Positions 9,470-18,571 of a stretch of DNA of 64,000 nucleotides are shown piece after piece. Each line of letters opens with the position of its first letter. Within the stretch, counting starts at the first letter, position 1. A model generated the notes under the pieces. It did not search any database. It saw nothing but the letters and a program-made list of their open reading frames with translations, and had not been told where the DNA came from. The translations under genes and the position numbers were made by a program. The stretch is from Pseudoalteromonas sp. NC201 (lineage in GTDB: Bacteria; Pseudomonadota; Gammaproteobacteria; Enterobacterales; Alteromonadaceae). The stretch lies in assembly GCF_002850255.1 (NCBI RefSeq), contig NZ_CP022522.1, positions 2,851,125 to 2,915,124 of the forward strand, given 5' to 3'.

Positions 9470-11746
9470 TTAACTTCTACCTAATTCGCTTCTAAGCTCC
9501 TTGGTTGCTGCCACCATATTCTCAAGTGCAGCCCGGGTTTCTGTCCATCCTCGGGTTTTAAGCCCACAATCAGGATTCACCCATAATCTTTCTACTGGGA
9601 TTTTCTTCGCTGCTTTGTGAATTAAATCTTTTATCCATACCACCTCAGGTACGTTTGGCGTGTGAATATCATAAACGCCAGGCCCGATGTCATTGGGGTA
9701 GTCAAAATCTTCAAAGGCGTCGAGTAAGGTCATATTTGAACGTGACGTTTCAATTGTGATCACGTCCGCATCCATATCCGCTATGGCGGCGATAATATCG
9801 TTAAACTCCGAATAACACATATGCGTATGGATCTGTGTTTCGTCATTCACACCACTTGCAGATACCCTAAACGCATATGCCGCCCACGCTAAGTAAGTTT
9901 TCCACTGACTGGCTTTGAGTGGCATCCCCTCTCTAAATGCAGGCTCATCGATTTGGATCACCTTAATCCCTGCATTTTGCAAATCCACTACTTCATCTCT
10001 CAGTGCTAAAGCTATTTGATTCGCGATGCTCGGCTTGTCTAAGTCATCTCTGACAAACGACCAAAATAAAATAGTCACCGGCCCTGTTAGCATGCCCTTC
10101 ATCGGTTTTTTGGTTAAGCTCTGTGCATAACTCGTCCACTTCACTGTCATTGGTGCTGCACGCGAGACATCTCCCCAGATCACAGGGGGTTTAACACAGC
10201 GCGACCCATAACTTTGCACCCAACCAAACTGCGTAAAGGCAAAACCTTCGAGTAATTCACCAAAATACTCAACCATATCATTGCGCTCTGCTTCGCCATG
10301 TACAAGCACATCTAAGTTAAGCGCTTCTTGTTCTTCAACGGCATAACGGATCTCAGCTTCCATCTGGCTTTGATAAGCATCAGTACTCAACGTACCCGCT
10401 TTATAATCACGTCGCGCCTTACGAATAGCTTGGGTTTGTGGGAAAGAGCCTATCGTTGTGGTTGGCAATAAGGGTAAATTTAGCGATTGTGCTTGTTTTT
10501 TAATTCTGGTTGCGAATTCACTCGTGCGTTGACCGTCTTTTGCTGTAAGCGCTGAAACACGCTGCTGCACCTCATTATTATTCACTCGAGTAGAAGTCAA
10601 ACGCGCTTTTACAGGCTTAGAATATTCGACCAACTGGGTAATATCACGCTGCTCCAATGCATTTTTCAATAATGCCAGCTCTTGCCCTTTTTGTTTGGCA
10701 AATGCGAGCCAAGACTTTAACTCACTATCAAGCTTTTGCTCTTGCTCTAAGTCGACTGGCGTATGTAATAATGAGCACGAAGGAGCGAGCCAGAGATTAT
10801 CACCGCGACGTTCATGAACCAGAGCAAGTTGCTGATATACACCTTCGAGATCCGAGCGCCAAATGTTACGACCATTCACAATCCCGAGAGACAGTACGCT
10901 ATCTTGCCCAACTACTTCCTCTAACGCAGCCAAGTCGTAGTTTGCCGTTACGCAGTCAAAATGCACGCCTTCTACGGGGTAAGATTGAATATCTTCAACA
11001 TGCGCTTGTACGGAGTCAAAATAACTGGCCAACAACACTTTTACTCCTTGGCCACTCAACGCATCAAAACTCCGGCGCAGCGCGTTACGATAAGCATCGT
11101 CGATTTCCAGTGCTAAAATAGGTTCATCAATTTGTACCCACTCAACACCTTGAGCTGCAAGCTTGGCAAGTACCTGCTGATATACAGCCAATAACTTATC
11201 TAATAAAACTAATTTATCAAACTCTTGGCCAACACATTTAGCTAAGTAGAGATAGGTTACCGGGCCGACCAAGACGGGTTTTGCTCGGTAGCCAAGTAAT
11301 TGTGCTTCCTCTACTTGAATGAATAACTCAGTCCAAGTCAGAGCAAACTCCTGTGTTTGAGTTAGCTCAGGGACGATGTAATGATAATTGGTGTTGAACC
11401 ATTTTGTCATTTCACTTGCAGCACACGCACAGCCGCTTGGTGCTCGCCCTCTGCCAATCCGAAACAAAGTATCGAGATTTACAGACTCATCATTTTTGTG
11501 ACGACTAGGAATAGCGCCGACAAGTAATGAAATATTCAACACGTGATCATACCAAGCAAAATCGCCGACAGGGAGAAGGTCAACACCAGCATCGGCTTGC
11601 AATGCCCAATTTTCTGCACGAATGCGCTTTCCTTCCGCGATTAAGTCGTCTTGCGTTAAGTCCCCTGACCAATAGCGCTCTACTGCAAATTTAAGTTCAC
11701 GTTTTTTGCCTACGCGTGGAAAACCCAAATTATGTGTTAATGCCAT
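9470..11746 (-). CDS. metE: Cobalamin-independent methionine synthase MetE
   Basis: MetE transfers a methyl group from 5-methyltetrahydropteroyl-triglutamate to homocysteine, giving methionine. The 758-residue protein has both halves of the family (E. coli 753). The N-terminus starts [17 protein letters not shown], with HE-like folate-binding segments following. The C-terminal catalytic barrel has [27 protein letters not shown], and the zinc ligands in HTHMCYSEF and [12 protein letters not shown]. It is transcribed away from metR. Three tandem MetJ-like boxes (11755-11778) lie directly in front of the start codon, so methionine repression by MetJ is expected. Confidence 0.97.
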   Translation of the reverse strand: MALTHNLGFPRVGKKRELKFAVERYWSGDLTQDDLIAEGKRIRAENWALQADAGVDLLPVGDFAWYDHVLNISLLVGAIPSRHKNDESVNLDTLFRIGRGRAPSGCACAASEMTKWFNTNYHYIVPELTQTQEFALTWTELFIQVEEAQLLGYRAKPVLVGPVTYLYLAKCVGQEFDKLVLLDKLLAVYQQVLAKLAAQGVEWVQIDEPILALEIDDAYRNALRRSFDALSGQGVKVLLASYFDSVQAHVEDIQSYPVEGVHFDCVTANYDLAALEEVVGQDSVLSLGIVNGRNIWRSDLEGVYQQLALVHERRGDNLWLAPSCSLLHTPVDLEQEQKLDSELKSWLAFAKQKGQELALLKNALEQRDITQLVEYSKPVKARLTSTRVNNNEVQQRVSALTAKDGQRTSEFATRIKKQAQSLNLPLLPTTTIGSFPQTQAIRKARRDYKAGTLSTDAYQSQMEAEIRYAVEEQEALNLDVLVHGEAERNDMVEYFGELLEGFAFTQFGWVQSYGSRCVKPPVIWGDVSRAAPMTVKWTSYAQSLTKKPMKGMLTGPVTILFWSFVRDDLDKPSIANQIALALRDEVVDLQNAGIKVIQIDEPAFREGMPLKASQWKTYLAWAAYAFRVSASGVNDETQIHTHMCYSEFNDIIAAIADMDADVITIETSRSNMTLLDAFEDFDYPNDIGPGVYDIHTPNVPEVVWIKDLIHKAAKKIPVERLWVNPDCGLKTRGWTETRAALENMVAATKELRSELGRS

Positions 11747-11754
11747 GATTTTAA

Positions 11755-11778
11755 TTCCGTCTAGATGTATGGATGTCT
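11755..11778 (-). promoter_or_regulatory. Tandem MetJ boxes in front of metE
   Basis: On the minus strand three consecutive 8-base units read AGACATCC, ATACATCT and AGACGGAA. Two of them start AGAC and all resemble the MetJ unit AGACGTCT; MetJ dimers bind such units in tandem. The block ends 9 bases before the metE ATG and could overlap the ribosome-binding region. Assignment is by consensus only. Confidence 0.65.
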
Positions 11779-11914
11779 AAATTTAATTATCATAATCAAA
11801 AACAACAATTGATGCTTTTTCAGATTTCATATGAATAAAATTAATTTGTAATTTTTTGCAAAATTTTTACAGAAGTAGTGACAACGCTGTCATTTTTAGT
11901 GTTATAGTGGATTT

Positions 11915-11935
11915 GTGAATTTTTGAACAATTCAC
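11915..11935. promoter_or_regulatory. Candidate MetR-binding inverted repeat
   Basis: Arms GTGAATT and AATTCAC are separated by 7 bases, and an internal TGAAC...TTCA is also present. LysR-type MetR binds TGAA-N5-TTCA sites. Spacing here is not the textbook one, so this is a candidate. It sits between metE and metR where MetR would be expected to act. Confidence 0.45.
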
Positions 11936-11946
11936 CGTAGGTATTT

Positions 11947-11962
11947 AGACGTCTAGACATTG
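11947..11962 (+). promoter_or_regulatory. MetJ boxes upstream of metR
   Basis: A perfect MetJ unit AGACGTCT is directly followed by AGACATTG, a second, weaker unit. It lies 74 bases before the metR start and would place metR, as well as metE, under MetJ. Confidence 0.65.
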
Positions 11963-12035
11963 ATAATAACTAAATAGAATCGTAATATTGAGTAATGCTG
12001 AGATTTGCTCACTTCAAATATGAGAATTGTTGATA

Positions 12036-12923
12036 ATGATTGATATAAAGCACCTAAAGACTATCTCCACCTTGAAAGAAACTGGTTCTCTTGTGAATAC
12101 AGCACGAGAGCTATTCCTGACTCAATCCGCTTTATCTCATCAGATCAAAGATCTAGAGAACAAACTCGACTGCCAACTATTCGAGCGCAAGACCCAACCG
12201 GTACGCTTTACCCCTCAAGGCATGTTGCTATTAGAGCTCGCCAATGATGTATTGCCTAAAGTTGAAGCAACAAAGTGTCGTTTGAAGGAAAGCCTTAACC
12301 AGCCCATCTCACAACTCAGATTAAGCGTGGAATGTCATGCTTGTTTTCACTGGTTGCTGCCAACGATTAAAGAATTCAATACCTTTTGGCCTGACATTAA
12401 AGTCGATTACGAACGAGGCTTTAGCTATGATGCGATTCCTGACCTTATTGAAGATGAGCTGGACTTAGTGCTTACTTCGGACATTCGAGAACCAGAACAG
12501 CTCGAATACGCGCATCTTTTTGACTTTAAATTAAAGTTAATCGTTGCACCAGATCACGAATTGGCCAAGAAGGCCTATGTCACAGCACTCGACCTAAAAG
12601 ATGAAACCATCATTTCTTACCCTATTCCTCGCGAGCGTCAGGACATATTTAAGCACTTTATTCAAAATGCACGCTTTGATGGTACGCTAAAAACCGTCGA
12701 TCAAGGTTTATTAATCTTCCAACTTGTGAGTGCAGGTATGGGGGTTGCGGCATTACCAGACTGGTTGGTCACACCGTATGAAAGCCAAGGGCTGATTAAA
12801 TCGATTCCTCTAGGCGCTCTTGGGCTAAATCGTCCAATGTATTTAGCAATGAAGAAAAGCATGAAAGATAACCCTGTTTATCGCCATTTCCTCAATACTT
12901 GCCGTAAAACCACGGCAAGATAG
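12036..12923 (+). CDS. metR: LysR-type regulator MetR
   Basis: MetR is the homocysteine-responsive activator of metE and other methionine genes. The 295-residue protein starts MIDIKHLKTISTLKETGSL, closely parallel to E. coli MetR (MIEVKHLKTLQAL). The winged helix-turn-helix at about 15-60 contains LTQSALSHQIKDLE and FERKTQPVRFTPQG. The effector domain (about 90-290) retains the MetR pattern VECHACFHWLLP, DLVLTSDI and APDHELA. Two in-frame TTG codons (12027 and 12030) lie upstream, but the ATG at 12036 aligns with the family start. It is divergent from metE, the classic arrangement. A weak hairpin (GGGCTC/GAGCCC, 12930-12946) follows the stop. Confidence 0.95.
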   Translation: MIDIKHLKTISTLKETGSLVNTARELFLTQSALSHQIKDLENKLDCQLFERKTQPVRFTPQGMLLLELANDVLPKVEATKCRLKESLNQPISQLRLSVECHACFHWLLPTIKEFNTFWPDIKVDYERGFSYDAIPDLIEDELDLVLTSDIREPEQLEYAHLFDFKLKLIVAPDHELAKKAYVTALDLKDETIISYPIPRERQDIFKHFIQNARFDGTLKTVDQGLLIFQLVSAGMGVAALPDWLVTPYESQGLIKSIPLGALGLNRPMYLAMKKSMKDNPVYRHFLNTCRKTTAR

Positions 12924-13023
12924 TTGACTGGGCTCTTTTTGAGCCCTAATTGTTATACATTTCTACAGCTCCCATCTCATGCTAGCATTGCGTCAGGCTT
13001 ATCTAAATCTAAGGCATGTTTAA

Positions 13024-13788
13024 ATGTTTGAAGTCAAAAAGGTTATCGGTCAACTTCTGATGCCGTTACCGTTATCTTTGGTTGCACTTATGGGGCTCAT
13101 GTTTTTTATCGCCAAAACACGCAAAGGGTCGTATATCGCAGTCTGGTTGGTCCTACTAACTACTTGGAGCATATCCACTCCTTATGTCGCGCAACACATT
13201 ATCGAGTGGGATAAGGGCACGCTCACCGCATTCAATCCAAGCAGGCACAAAAACATAGACAGAATTGTTGTGCTTGGTTGTAATTTATACCCCGATGATT
13301 CCCTCCCCAGTAATGCTCAATTAGGTAGTTGCGGTTTAGCTCGACTAGTTGAAGGCATTAGACTTGCTAATATTTACCCAAAAGCCCAGCTGTATGTTTC
13401 TGGTTATGGCTATGGCAACGCAACAAGCGCAGGACTCATGGCTAAAACTGCACAGAGCTTAGGTATTTCCGCTACCCGTATCAAGCAAAACCACAATGCC
13501 AAAGACACCGCAGACGAAGCGAAAATGCTCGCGCCCGTTTTGGTAGATTATGATGTTGCACTTGTCACGTCAGCTTCGCACATGAAACGCGCAAAAAACC
13601 TATTTGAAGCACAAGGCGTTGAAGTATTCCCTGCCCCGACAGAGTTTTATAATTTTAAGTCACTCCCATTAAGTCGGCAGTTTATCGCAAATGATAAGGC
13701 GCTAGATATAGTCACTCGAATTTGGCATGAACAAGTTGGTAGTATGTGGATCACGATACGTCGCATTATCGACCCTGAAGCACTTTAA
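13024..13788 (+). CDS. elyC: ElyC/SanA/YdcF family envelope protein
   Basis: ElyC is an inner-membrane DUF218 protein needed in E. coli for normal peptidoglycan synthesis, apparently through lipid-carrier metabolism. The 254-residue product begins MFEVKKVIGQLLMPLPLSL, very like E. coli ElyC (LKKVIGNMLLPLPLML). It has two transmembrane segments (about 8-28 and 36-52) and then a periplasmic DUF218 domain (about 75-230). That domain contains IDRIVVLGCN, LARLVEGIRLA, LYVSGYG, KDTADEA and LVTSASHMKRA, the conserved blocks of the family. No obvious operon partner exists. Confidence 0.88.
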   Translation: MFEVKKVIGQLLMPLPLSLVALMGLMFFIAKTRKGSYIAVWLVLLTTWSISTPYVAQHIIEWDKGTLTAFNPSRHKNIDRIVVLGCNLYPDDSLPSNAQLGSCGLARLVEGIRLANIYPKAQLYVSGYGYGNATSAGLMAKTAQSLGISATRIKQNHNAKDTADEAKMLAPVLVDYDVALVTSASHMKRAKNLFEAQGVEVFPAPTEFYNFKSLPLSRQFIANDKALDIVTRIWHEQVGSMWITIRRIIDPEAL

Positions 13789-13933
13789 GCGTCGAAAAAG
13801 GCATCAAAACCAGGCTAAAGTTCGATAAATTGGCGCTGAAAAACGTAAAAAATTGAAAATTTGCGCAAATATGGGTATAAATAGAGTTTAATCTTAACCC
13901 GCGTATCCGCGTACAACACGACTAGGATCTACG

Positions 13934-14305
13934 ATGAGTAAACTAGATAAAACTGAAGTACTAAGCGCTTTCGAAGCTGCGTACGAAGCTGCACATGGCA
14001 AAAAGCCTGAAATCACTGCAAAGCCAGGTTGGTATAGCATCGATGGTGGCAAAAACATGCGTCTTGCTGAGGTAGCTGAATTAACAGAAGAGCTAACTTC
14101 AGGGTCAGCTGTAGCAAGTGAGACAACGCAGGCGCCTGCCAAAAAAGCGAAAACGACTAAGAAAGCGCCGAAGGCAGCAGCTGTAAAATCAGCAAGCTTT
14201 ACTATCGTTACAGAAAACGAAGATGGCTTCAAAGCGGAAGAACAGTGGATTGCTGAACTAGCAGCAAAAGATCACGACTGTCGCTTACCTCGTGGTGTTG
14301 TGTAA
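13934..14305 (+). CDS. Unknown small protein with an Ala/Lys-rich linker
   Basis: I do not recognise this 123-residue protein. An N-terminal segment (1-55) contains LSAFEAAYEAAHGKKP and KPGWYSIDGGKNMRLAEV, which looks like a small folded domain. An Ala/Lys/Thr-rich linker follows (about 65-90, with KKAKTTKKAPKAAA), resembling the flexible basic tails of histone-like proteins. A short C-terminal segment (95-123) ends AAKDHDCRLPRGVV. No signal peptide or membrane segment is seen. It is a single-gene unit with a strong terminator, suggesting good expression. A DNA- or RNA-associated role is possible from the basic linker but is not shown. Confidence 0.75.
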   Translation: MSKLDKTEVLSAFEAAYEAAHGKKPEITAKPGWYSIDGGKNMRLAEVAELTEELTSGSAVASETTQAPAKKAKTTKKAPKAAAVKSASFTIVTENEDGFKAEEQWIAELAAKDHDCRLPRGVV

Positions 14306-14326
14306 GCACAGTTTCATGAGTGAAGA

Positions 14327-14352
14327 AACCTCGCAGCTGCGAGGTTTTTTTT
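14327..14352 (+). terminator. Strong rho-independent terminator
   Basis: Perfect palindrome with arms AACCTCGCAG / CTGCGAGGTT (14327-14346) followed by T residues to 14352. It ends the transcript of the upstream unknown gene. Confidence 0.88.
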
Positions 14353-14364
14353 GGTCTGCAACAA

Positions 14365-15699
14365 TCAATACCGATTCAACCTGAGCGAAGAAGAGCTATT
14401 TTTATGACGTAAATTGAGCAGGGCGGCGCTCCAAACCAGGATAATCAAGCAAGTTAGTGACACCCAGCCTAATAAAAAAGTCAACGAAGCAAGCGGCAAT
14501 TCCGGCCACTTTCCTGCCATACCATAACCCGCAATTGTGCGATGGGCGTAAAAACAAATACATAAGACCAATCCGAAACTCAACGCTAGTGATACCATTA
14601 CACCTCGGTACTCATCTTTGCGGCGCAATTTAAACTGCCGCTTGATATACATGTAAGTACCACTGAGAACCAAAAATGAGAGCACAACCCCAAATATAAA
14701 CCACAGTATCTTCCCCCATATCCCCGCAAAATTGCCAAAATGTAGAGGGTCTGCGGTGTCGGATAATCGCCAATATAGCCCTTGGCTCGATGCTGTTTGG
14801 CTATAAACAACTTCCCCCGTGTAAGGGTTGACATAGATCTTGTTTGCCCTATCCCGAACTATCCAATCCTGCGATTGTCCTTCAGCATAAAAATAACCCC
14901 CAGAATAGCGAATAGCTTTCACCTCAAGATCGGGTCTCGTCGCTTTTACTATTGCGAATAATTCCACAACAGACAATTGTGGTTTATCCTGTCTCGGCAG
15001 TTCTGCCAAGGGATTAACGGCAAAATCCCCAACATCAGTATAAGCTGTTTTACCATCGACCATATCCATTCGTACAAACTCAAATAGATACCAGATACTC
15101 GTAAGCGAAATAACAACCGCAAGCCATAAGCCCCACGCCCCACTTATTTTATGCATACTTGCCATTTTGGCACGTGCATCCCCGCTAAACGTAAATACAA
15201 ATAACTTTTTCCACCAGAGGCGATATACATAATGCGCACTCACGGTCGAAATACACAAAGGAACTGCAAAGATAAGCACAAGATAGTATGAAATGATGCT
15301 GTCAAACACGCCGAAAAAATGCATGTGGAAATCGCGAAAAAAGCGCTGAATATTAAAAAAACTACTTTCACCTTGGATAGCTCCTGAAAGTGGATCGACA
15401 TAAACGTGTTGCCAAGGACTATCAGGCATCCGCATCACGATATCATACGAAAAATAGGTATCAGGACCTGTAAAGGCAATCCCTATTCGGGCGTCAGGAT
15501 ACGCCTTTTGTACCATCTCGTAAGCTGCTGCTAAGCTTATGTTTGATTGCCCGTCTACTGCCCTCACCTGATCGTTGAATAGCCAATCTAGTTCGTGGGC
15601 AATACTCGCAAACGCGCCAGTCCAGCATATTATGAACAGCAACACCCCAAACCACACGCCACTCAAACTATGCCAGTTGAACCATTGTTTTGCCGTCAT
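14365..15699 (-). CDS. PepSY-associated transmembrane protein (iron-uptake accessory)
   Basis: PepSY-TM proteins are inner-membrane proteins often encoded beside siderophore receptors; several act as ferric-siderophore reductases. The 444-residue protein starts MTAKQWFNWHSLSGVWFGVL, the typical first helix with its conserved WHxxxG pattern. Four or more membrane segments are visible, near residues 12-35, 130-155, 180-200 and 325-350, with two further helices toward the C-terminus. Periplasmic loops carry PepSY-like segments (VYVDPLSGAIQG; IYVNPYTGEVVYSQ). A GTG at 15735 would add 12 residues but its ribosome-binding site abuts the codon, so the ATG at 15699 is preferred. It is divergent from the siderophore receptor, supporting a joint role. 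Confidence 0.85.
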   Translation of the reverse strand: MTAKQWFNWHSLSGVWFGVLLFIICWTGAFASIAHELDWLFNDQVRAVDGQSNISLAAAYEMVQKAYPDARIGIAFTGPDTYFSYDIVMRMPDSPWQHVYVDPLSGAIQGESSFFNIQRFFRDFHMHFFGVFDSIISYYLVLIFAVPLCISTVSAHYVYRLWWKKLFVFTFSGDARAKMASMHKISGAWGLWLAVVISLTSIWYLFEFVRMDMVDGKTAYTDVGDFAVNPLAELPRQDKPQLSVVELFAIVKATRPDLEVKAIRYSGGYFYAEGQSQDWIVRDRANKIYVNPYTGEVVYSQTASSQGLYWRLSDTADPLHFGNFAGIWGKILWFIFGVVLSFLVLSGTYMYIKRQFKLRRKDEYRGVMVSLALSFGLVLCICFYAHRTIAGYGMAGKWPELPLASLTFLLGWVSLTCLIILVWSAALLNLRHKNSSSSLRLNRY

Positions 15700-16053
15700 G
15701 GACCACCCAATAGCGAAGACATAAAACGACTTCACTTCCTTGCCTTGTATTAATATTCAAACATAGATAAGCCCCTGTGACAGCGCTATCCAACCTAATT
15801 GACATCCCACCTAACAATCAGATCCTAACAACTATGAGATTTGGGTAAGCCATTATTTTTGCAATAATTCATTTTTTGCATTACCCCTTATAGTAACAAA
15901 AAGAATTATCATTTAGAATTGAAAATAATTTCTGTTTTCAGTTAGAACTATTCAAAAGCTTGGTTCAATCTCAGAAAAATAGCTCCTACATATCATAGGA
16001 ACTTTCATCTTTATCTCTTGTGACGAAAAAACAATTTAGGAAAGGAAACACCC
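15700..16053. promoter_or_regulatory. Divergent control region of the PepSY and siderophore-receptor genes
   Basis: No gene is seen in these 354 bases. An inverted repeat GGGTAAGC...GCATTACCC (15843-15886) and an AT-rich block with ATTATC- and GAAAAT-type hexamers (15900-15935) are present. The second resembles a degenerate Fur site, as expected for iron-uptake genes, but no clean 19-base Fur match was found. Confidence 0.35.
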
Positions 16054-18210
16054 ATGCAAACCAAAGCGCATCAATCTACAGCACTAGCTCTGATGTTATC
16101 ACTCCTTTATTTTTCTCCAAATGCGGCAGCAAAAGCCGAGCGCGACAATATTGAACGGATCAGTGTTGTAGGCCAGCCAATCAAGCGTAACTCGGGTCCA
16201 ACAGGACTTGACCTTACCATTAAAGAAACCCCCCAGTCTGTTACCGTGTTAAGCCACGACTACATAAAAGACTTCGAACTGAATGACCTTGAGGACATCA
16301 TGGTACAGGCAACAGGTATCTCAAGATACAAATTTGGCGCGGGTGATAATACTGAGTTTACTTCTCGTGGGTATCTCGTCAATGCATTGGTTAAAGATGG
16401 CTTACCGACCTCAATTGCTGGACCACAAGAGAGTCGCTTAGACACTATTGTCTATGACCGAGTAGAGGTTCTTCGGGGCGCTGCGGGGTTAATGGCGGGT
16501 GCAGGACAACCATCGGCAACCTTAAATGTCATCACAAAACAACCAGACCGAGGTGGATTTGTTAAAGTTGGTGCCGAGATTGGCTCTTGGAATAAAGTGC
16601 GTACACACATAGATGCAACAGGCTCCCTAACGAAAGATGAAGCATTGGCCGGACGAGTTATTCTTGCCTATGAGGAAAGAGATAGCTTTGTCGACAAAGA
16701 AAATAGTAATAAGATCGTCGCATACACCCAGTTGCATCATTATTTTTCTGAAGATACCGAAGCCTCTTTTAGTGTTCATTATCAAGACAATGAACTGAAA
16801 CTATCACCGTGGGGATTACCCATTTTTTACTCTGATGGTAGTTCCGTTGAAATAGACAAGAAAACAAATTTATCATCGCCAGATAGTCACAACGGCAATA
16901 CCCACCAAAGTTATCATTTAAAATTATCTCACCAAATCAATTTAGATTGGGAACTTAACTTTGGCGCACAATACAGTAAAACAGAAGCTGACATTACCTT
17001 GACCTACTTTAGTGGTAACCCAGACAAAGAAACAGGCCTTGGCCTTCAAGGCGGTGACAGACGCTGGGTTGAAACGGTTGATGGGACTAATTTTATTTTG
17101 GGACTGGTTGGTCGGTTTGAGTTATTTGACCGCGCACATCAGGTGAATATCACCTATTTAAATGCCGATTTTGAGTCCACAGACGATCGCTTCGAAGAGC
17201 TGGATGAAAACGCGAGAACAGTATTTTATCCACTCCAATCGATTAATAACCTTCACCCAGCCGCTCATTTAACTGCGACAGATAAGCAATTTATTGGCTA
17301 TTGGGACAAAACGACGAAAGAACAGAGTATTGCACTCAGCAGTAAGTTAACGTTAACGGATGACCTTCATGCCATTGTTGGTGTCAAATTTTTTGATTAT
17401 GAACGTACCAATGAACGTGACTTTGCTTGGAGCGGGTTCTCAAGCGACAAAGGTGAAGAAACGGGTGAGAGCTTATACTTAGGGCTGGTTTACAATCTCA
17501 ATGACCAGATCAGTACGTATGCAAGTTATACCGATGCTTATGAGCCGCAACTGGATAAAGTGGATGCCAATTTAAATCAATTAGCACCAATCACCGCTCG
17601 GAACTTAGAAGTCGGCATTAAAACCACACTTTGGGATGATAAGCTACGTCTAAACGTCGCTTACTTTGATAGTTTAAAGGAAGACTTCGGTGTTGTTATC
17701 CCCGAATATGCAGACGAAAGACCTGCTAGGTATCGACCCGTAGATGGTGCAGAAGCTGATGGATTTGAAGTTGAATTAGAAGCAAAACTGACTGATGATT
17801 GGCAAGTAAACTTTGGTTACAGTGATTTTGATGTTGTCGATGAGCATGGCGAAGATATTAACTTGTATGCACCAAGACAAACGCTCAATGCGAGCACCAA
17901 GTATACTTATGGGGCTTGGCGATTAGGGCTAAATGCAACTTGGGATACGGACAGAAAAGTCGATATTTTAAACGTCCCGGGTGTTGACCTTGGACTTCCA
18001 ACAGGTGGTCGTCGGGGCGCTGTGCGCGCAGAGCAAGATAGCCAGCTTTTACTAAATGCGCACGTCAAATATCAATTATCTAGCCAGCTGAGCGTTAAAC
18101 TGAATATCAGTAATCTCACAGATGAAAGCTATTACGATACATACGGTTTCGTGCCGAAAAAGTACAGCGAGCCTAGAGCATACAATTTAAGTATGGAATA
18201 TCTGTTTTAA
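16054..18210 (+). CDS. TonB-dependent siderophore receptor
   Basis: This is an outer-membrane receptor importing a ferric siderophore with TonB energy. The 718-residue protein has a signal peptide (about 1-27, ending NAAAKAE) and a TonB-box-like ERISVVG. The plug (about 45-170) contains ETPQSVTVLS, the siderophore-receptor hallmark, with RGAAGLMAGAGQPSATLNVI and VITKQP. A 22-strand barrel ends in a terminal aromatic (NLSMEYLF). There is no N-terminal signalling (STN) domain, so it is not a FecA/FpvA-type transducer. The substrate is unknown; the ETPQSVTV plug is typical of FhuE/FoxA-like hydroxamate or related receptors. It starts with AGGAAAGGA upstream and is divergent from the PepSY gene. 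Confidence 0.92.
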   Translation: MQTKAHQSTALALMLSLLYFSPNAAAKAERDNIERISVVGQPIKRNSGPTGLDLTIKETPQSVTVLSHDYIKDFELNDLEDIMVQATGISRYKFGAGDNTEFTSRGYLVNALVKDGLPTSIAGPQESRLDTIVYDRVEVLRGAAGLMAGAGQPSATLNVITKQPDRGGFVKVGAEIGSWNKVRTHIDATGSLTKDEALAGRVILAYEERDSFVDKENSNKIVAYTQLHHYFSEDTEASFSVHYQDNELKLSPWGLPIFYSDGSSVEIDKKTNLSSPDSHNGNTHQSYHLKLSHQINLDWELNFGAQYSKTEADITLTYFSGNPDKETGLGLQGGDRRWVETVDGTNFILGLVGRFELFDRAHQVNITYLNADFESTDDRFEELDENARTVFYPLQSINNLHPAAHLTATDKQFIGYWDKTTKEQSIALSSKLTLTDDLHAIVGVKFFDYERTNERDFAWSGFSSDKGEETGESLYLGLVYNLNDQISTYASYTDAYEPQLDKVDANLNQLAPITARNLEVGIKTTLWDDKLRLNVAYFDSLKEDFGVVIPEYADERPARYRPVDGAEADGFEVELEAKLTDDWQVNFGYSDFDVVDEHGEDINLYAPRQTLNASTKYTYGAWRLGLNATWDTDRKVDILNVPGVDLGLPTGGRRGAVRAEQDSQLLLNAHVKYQLSSQLSVKLNISNLTDESYYDTYGFVPKKYSEPRAYNLSMEYLF

Positions 18211-18289
18211 CGTAAAGCACTATGCAAATGCTGTGGCGTGATAGGGTTACAACGCCTTTAAACTTAGCTGCAGCAGCAAAATGCCTATA

Positions 18290-18451
18290 ATACCAATTGA
18301 ATTAATTCTCTAATCAATTTGAAGGGTGAAATAGCATATTAGCTTCGTTAAAAATTTCTCATTTAGAACAACTAAATAGCAAAATTTTTGCCTTGCTACT
18401 AAAGCTATTTCCCCGCTTCAAGATAGATCATTTACTTAATACAACTGGTAT
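18290..18451. repeat. Foldback MITE-like element (family B)
   Basis: Termini ATACCAATTGAATTAA and, inverted, TTAATACAACTGGTAT bound a 162-base segment. Its interior is also an imperfect palindrome (for example GAAATAGC near 18330 and GCTATTTC near 18404). It has no coding capacity. It sits between two convergent genes. The related palindrome at 61373-61386 suggests that the same family occurs elsewhere. Confidence 0.7.
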
Positions 18452-18456
18452 AAATA

Positions 18457-18490
18457 AAGCGCGGGTTTCTGACTAGAAACCCGCGCTTTT
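18457..18490. terminator. Bidirectional terminator between siderophore receptor and chemoreceptor
   Basis: Long stem with arms GCGCGGGTTTCT / AGAAACCCGCGC and a 4-base loop (GACT). A-rich sequence precedes it and T4 follows it, so it can serve both convergent genes. Confidence 0.85.
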
Positions 18491-18571
18491 CTATCTCACA
18501 CCAATTAACGTAACTGTGTTTTCAAGCCCAAAAGCGAAACCTCTCAAATTAAGTGCTTAGTCGAGTTGCCA

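Noticed and set aside
10657..11121. 154-residue plus-strand ORF within metE
   Set aside because: Lies wholly inside a strongly conserved gene on the other strand; translated sequence has no sensible domain.
13894..14232. 112-residue minus-strand ORF opposite the unknown gene at 13934-14305
   Set aside because: Antisense shadow of the Ala/Lys-rich gene: its Ala/Leu/Val-rich composition mirrors that strand.
15896..15935. A clear Fur box between the PepSY gene and the siderophore receptor
   Set aside because: Only degenerate ATTATC/GAAAAT-like hexamers occur; no 19-base match to GATAATGATAATCATTATC, so kept as a low-confidence note.
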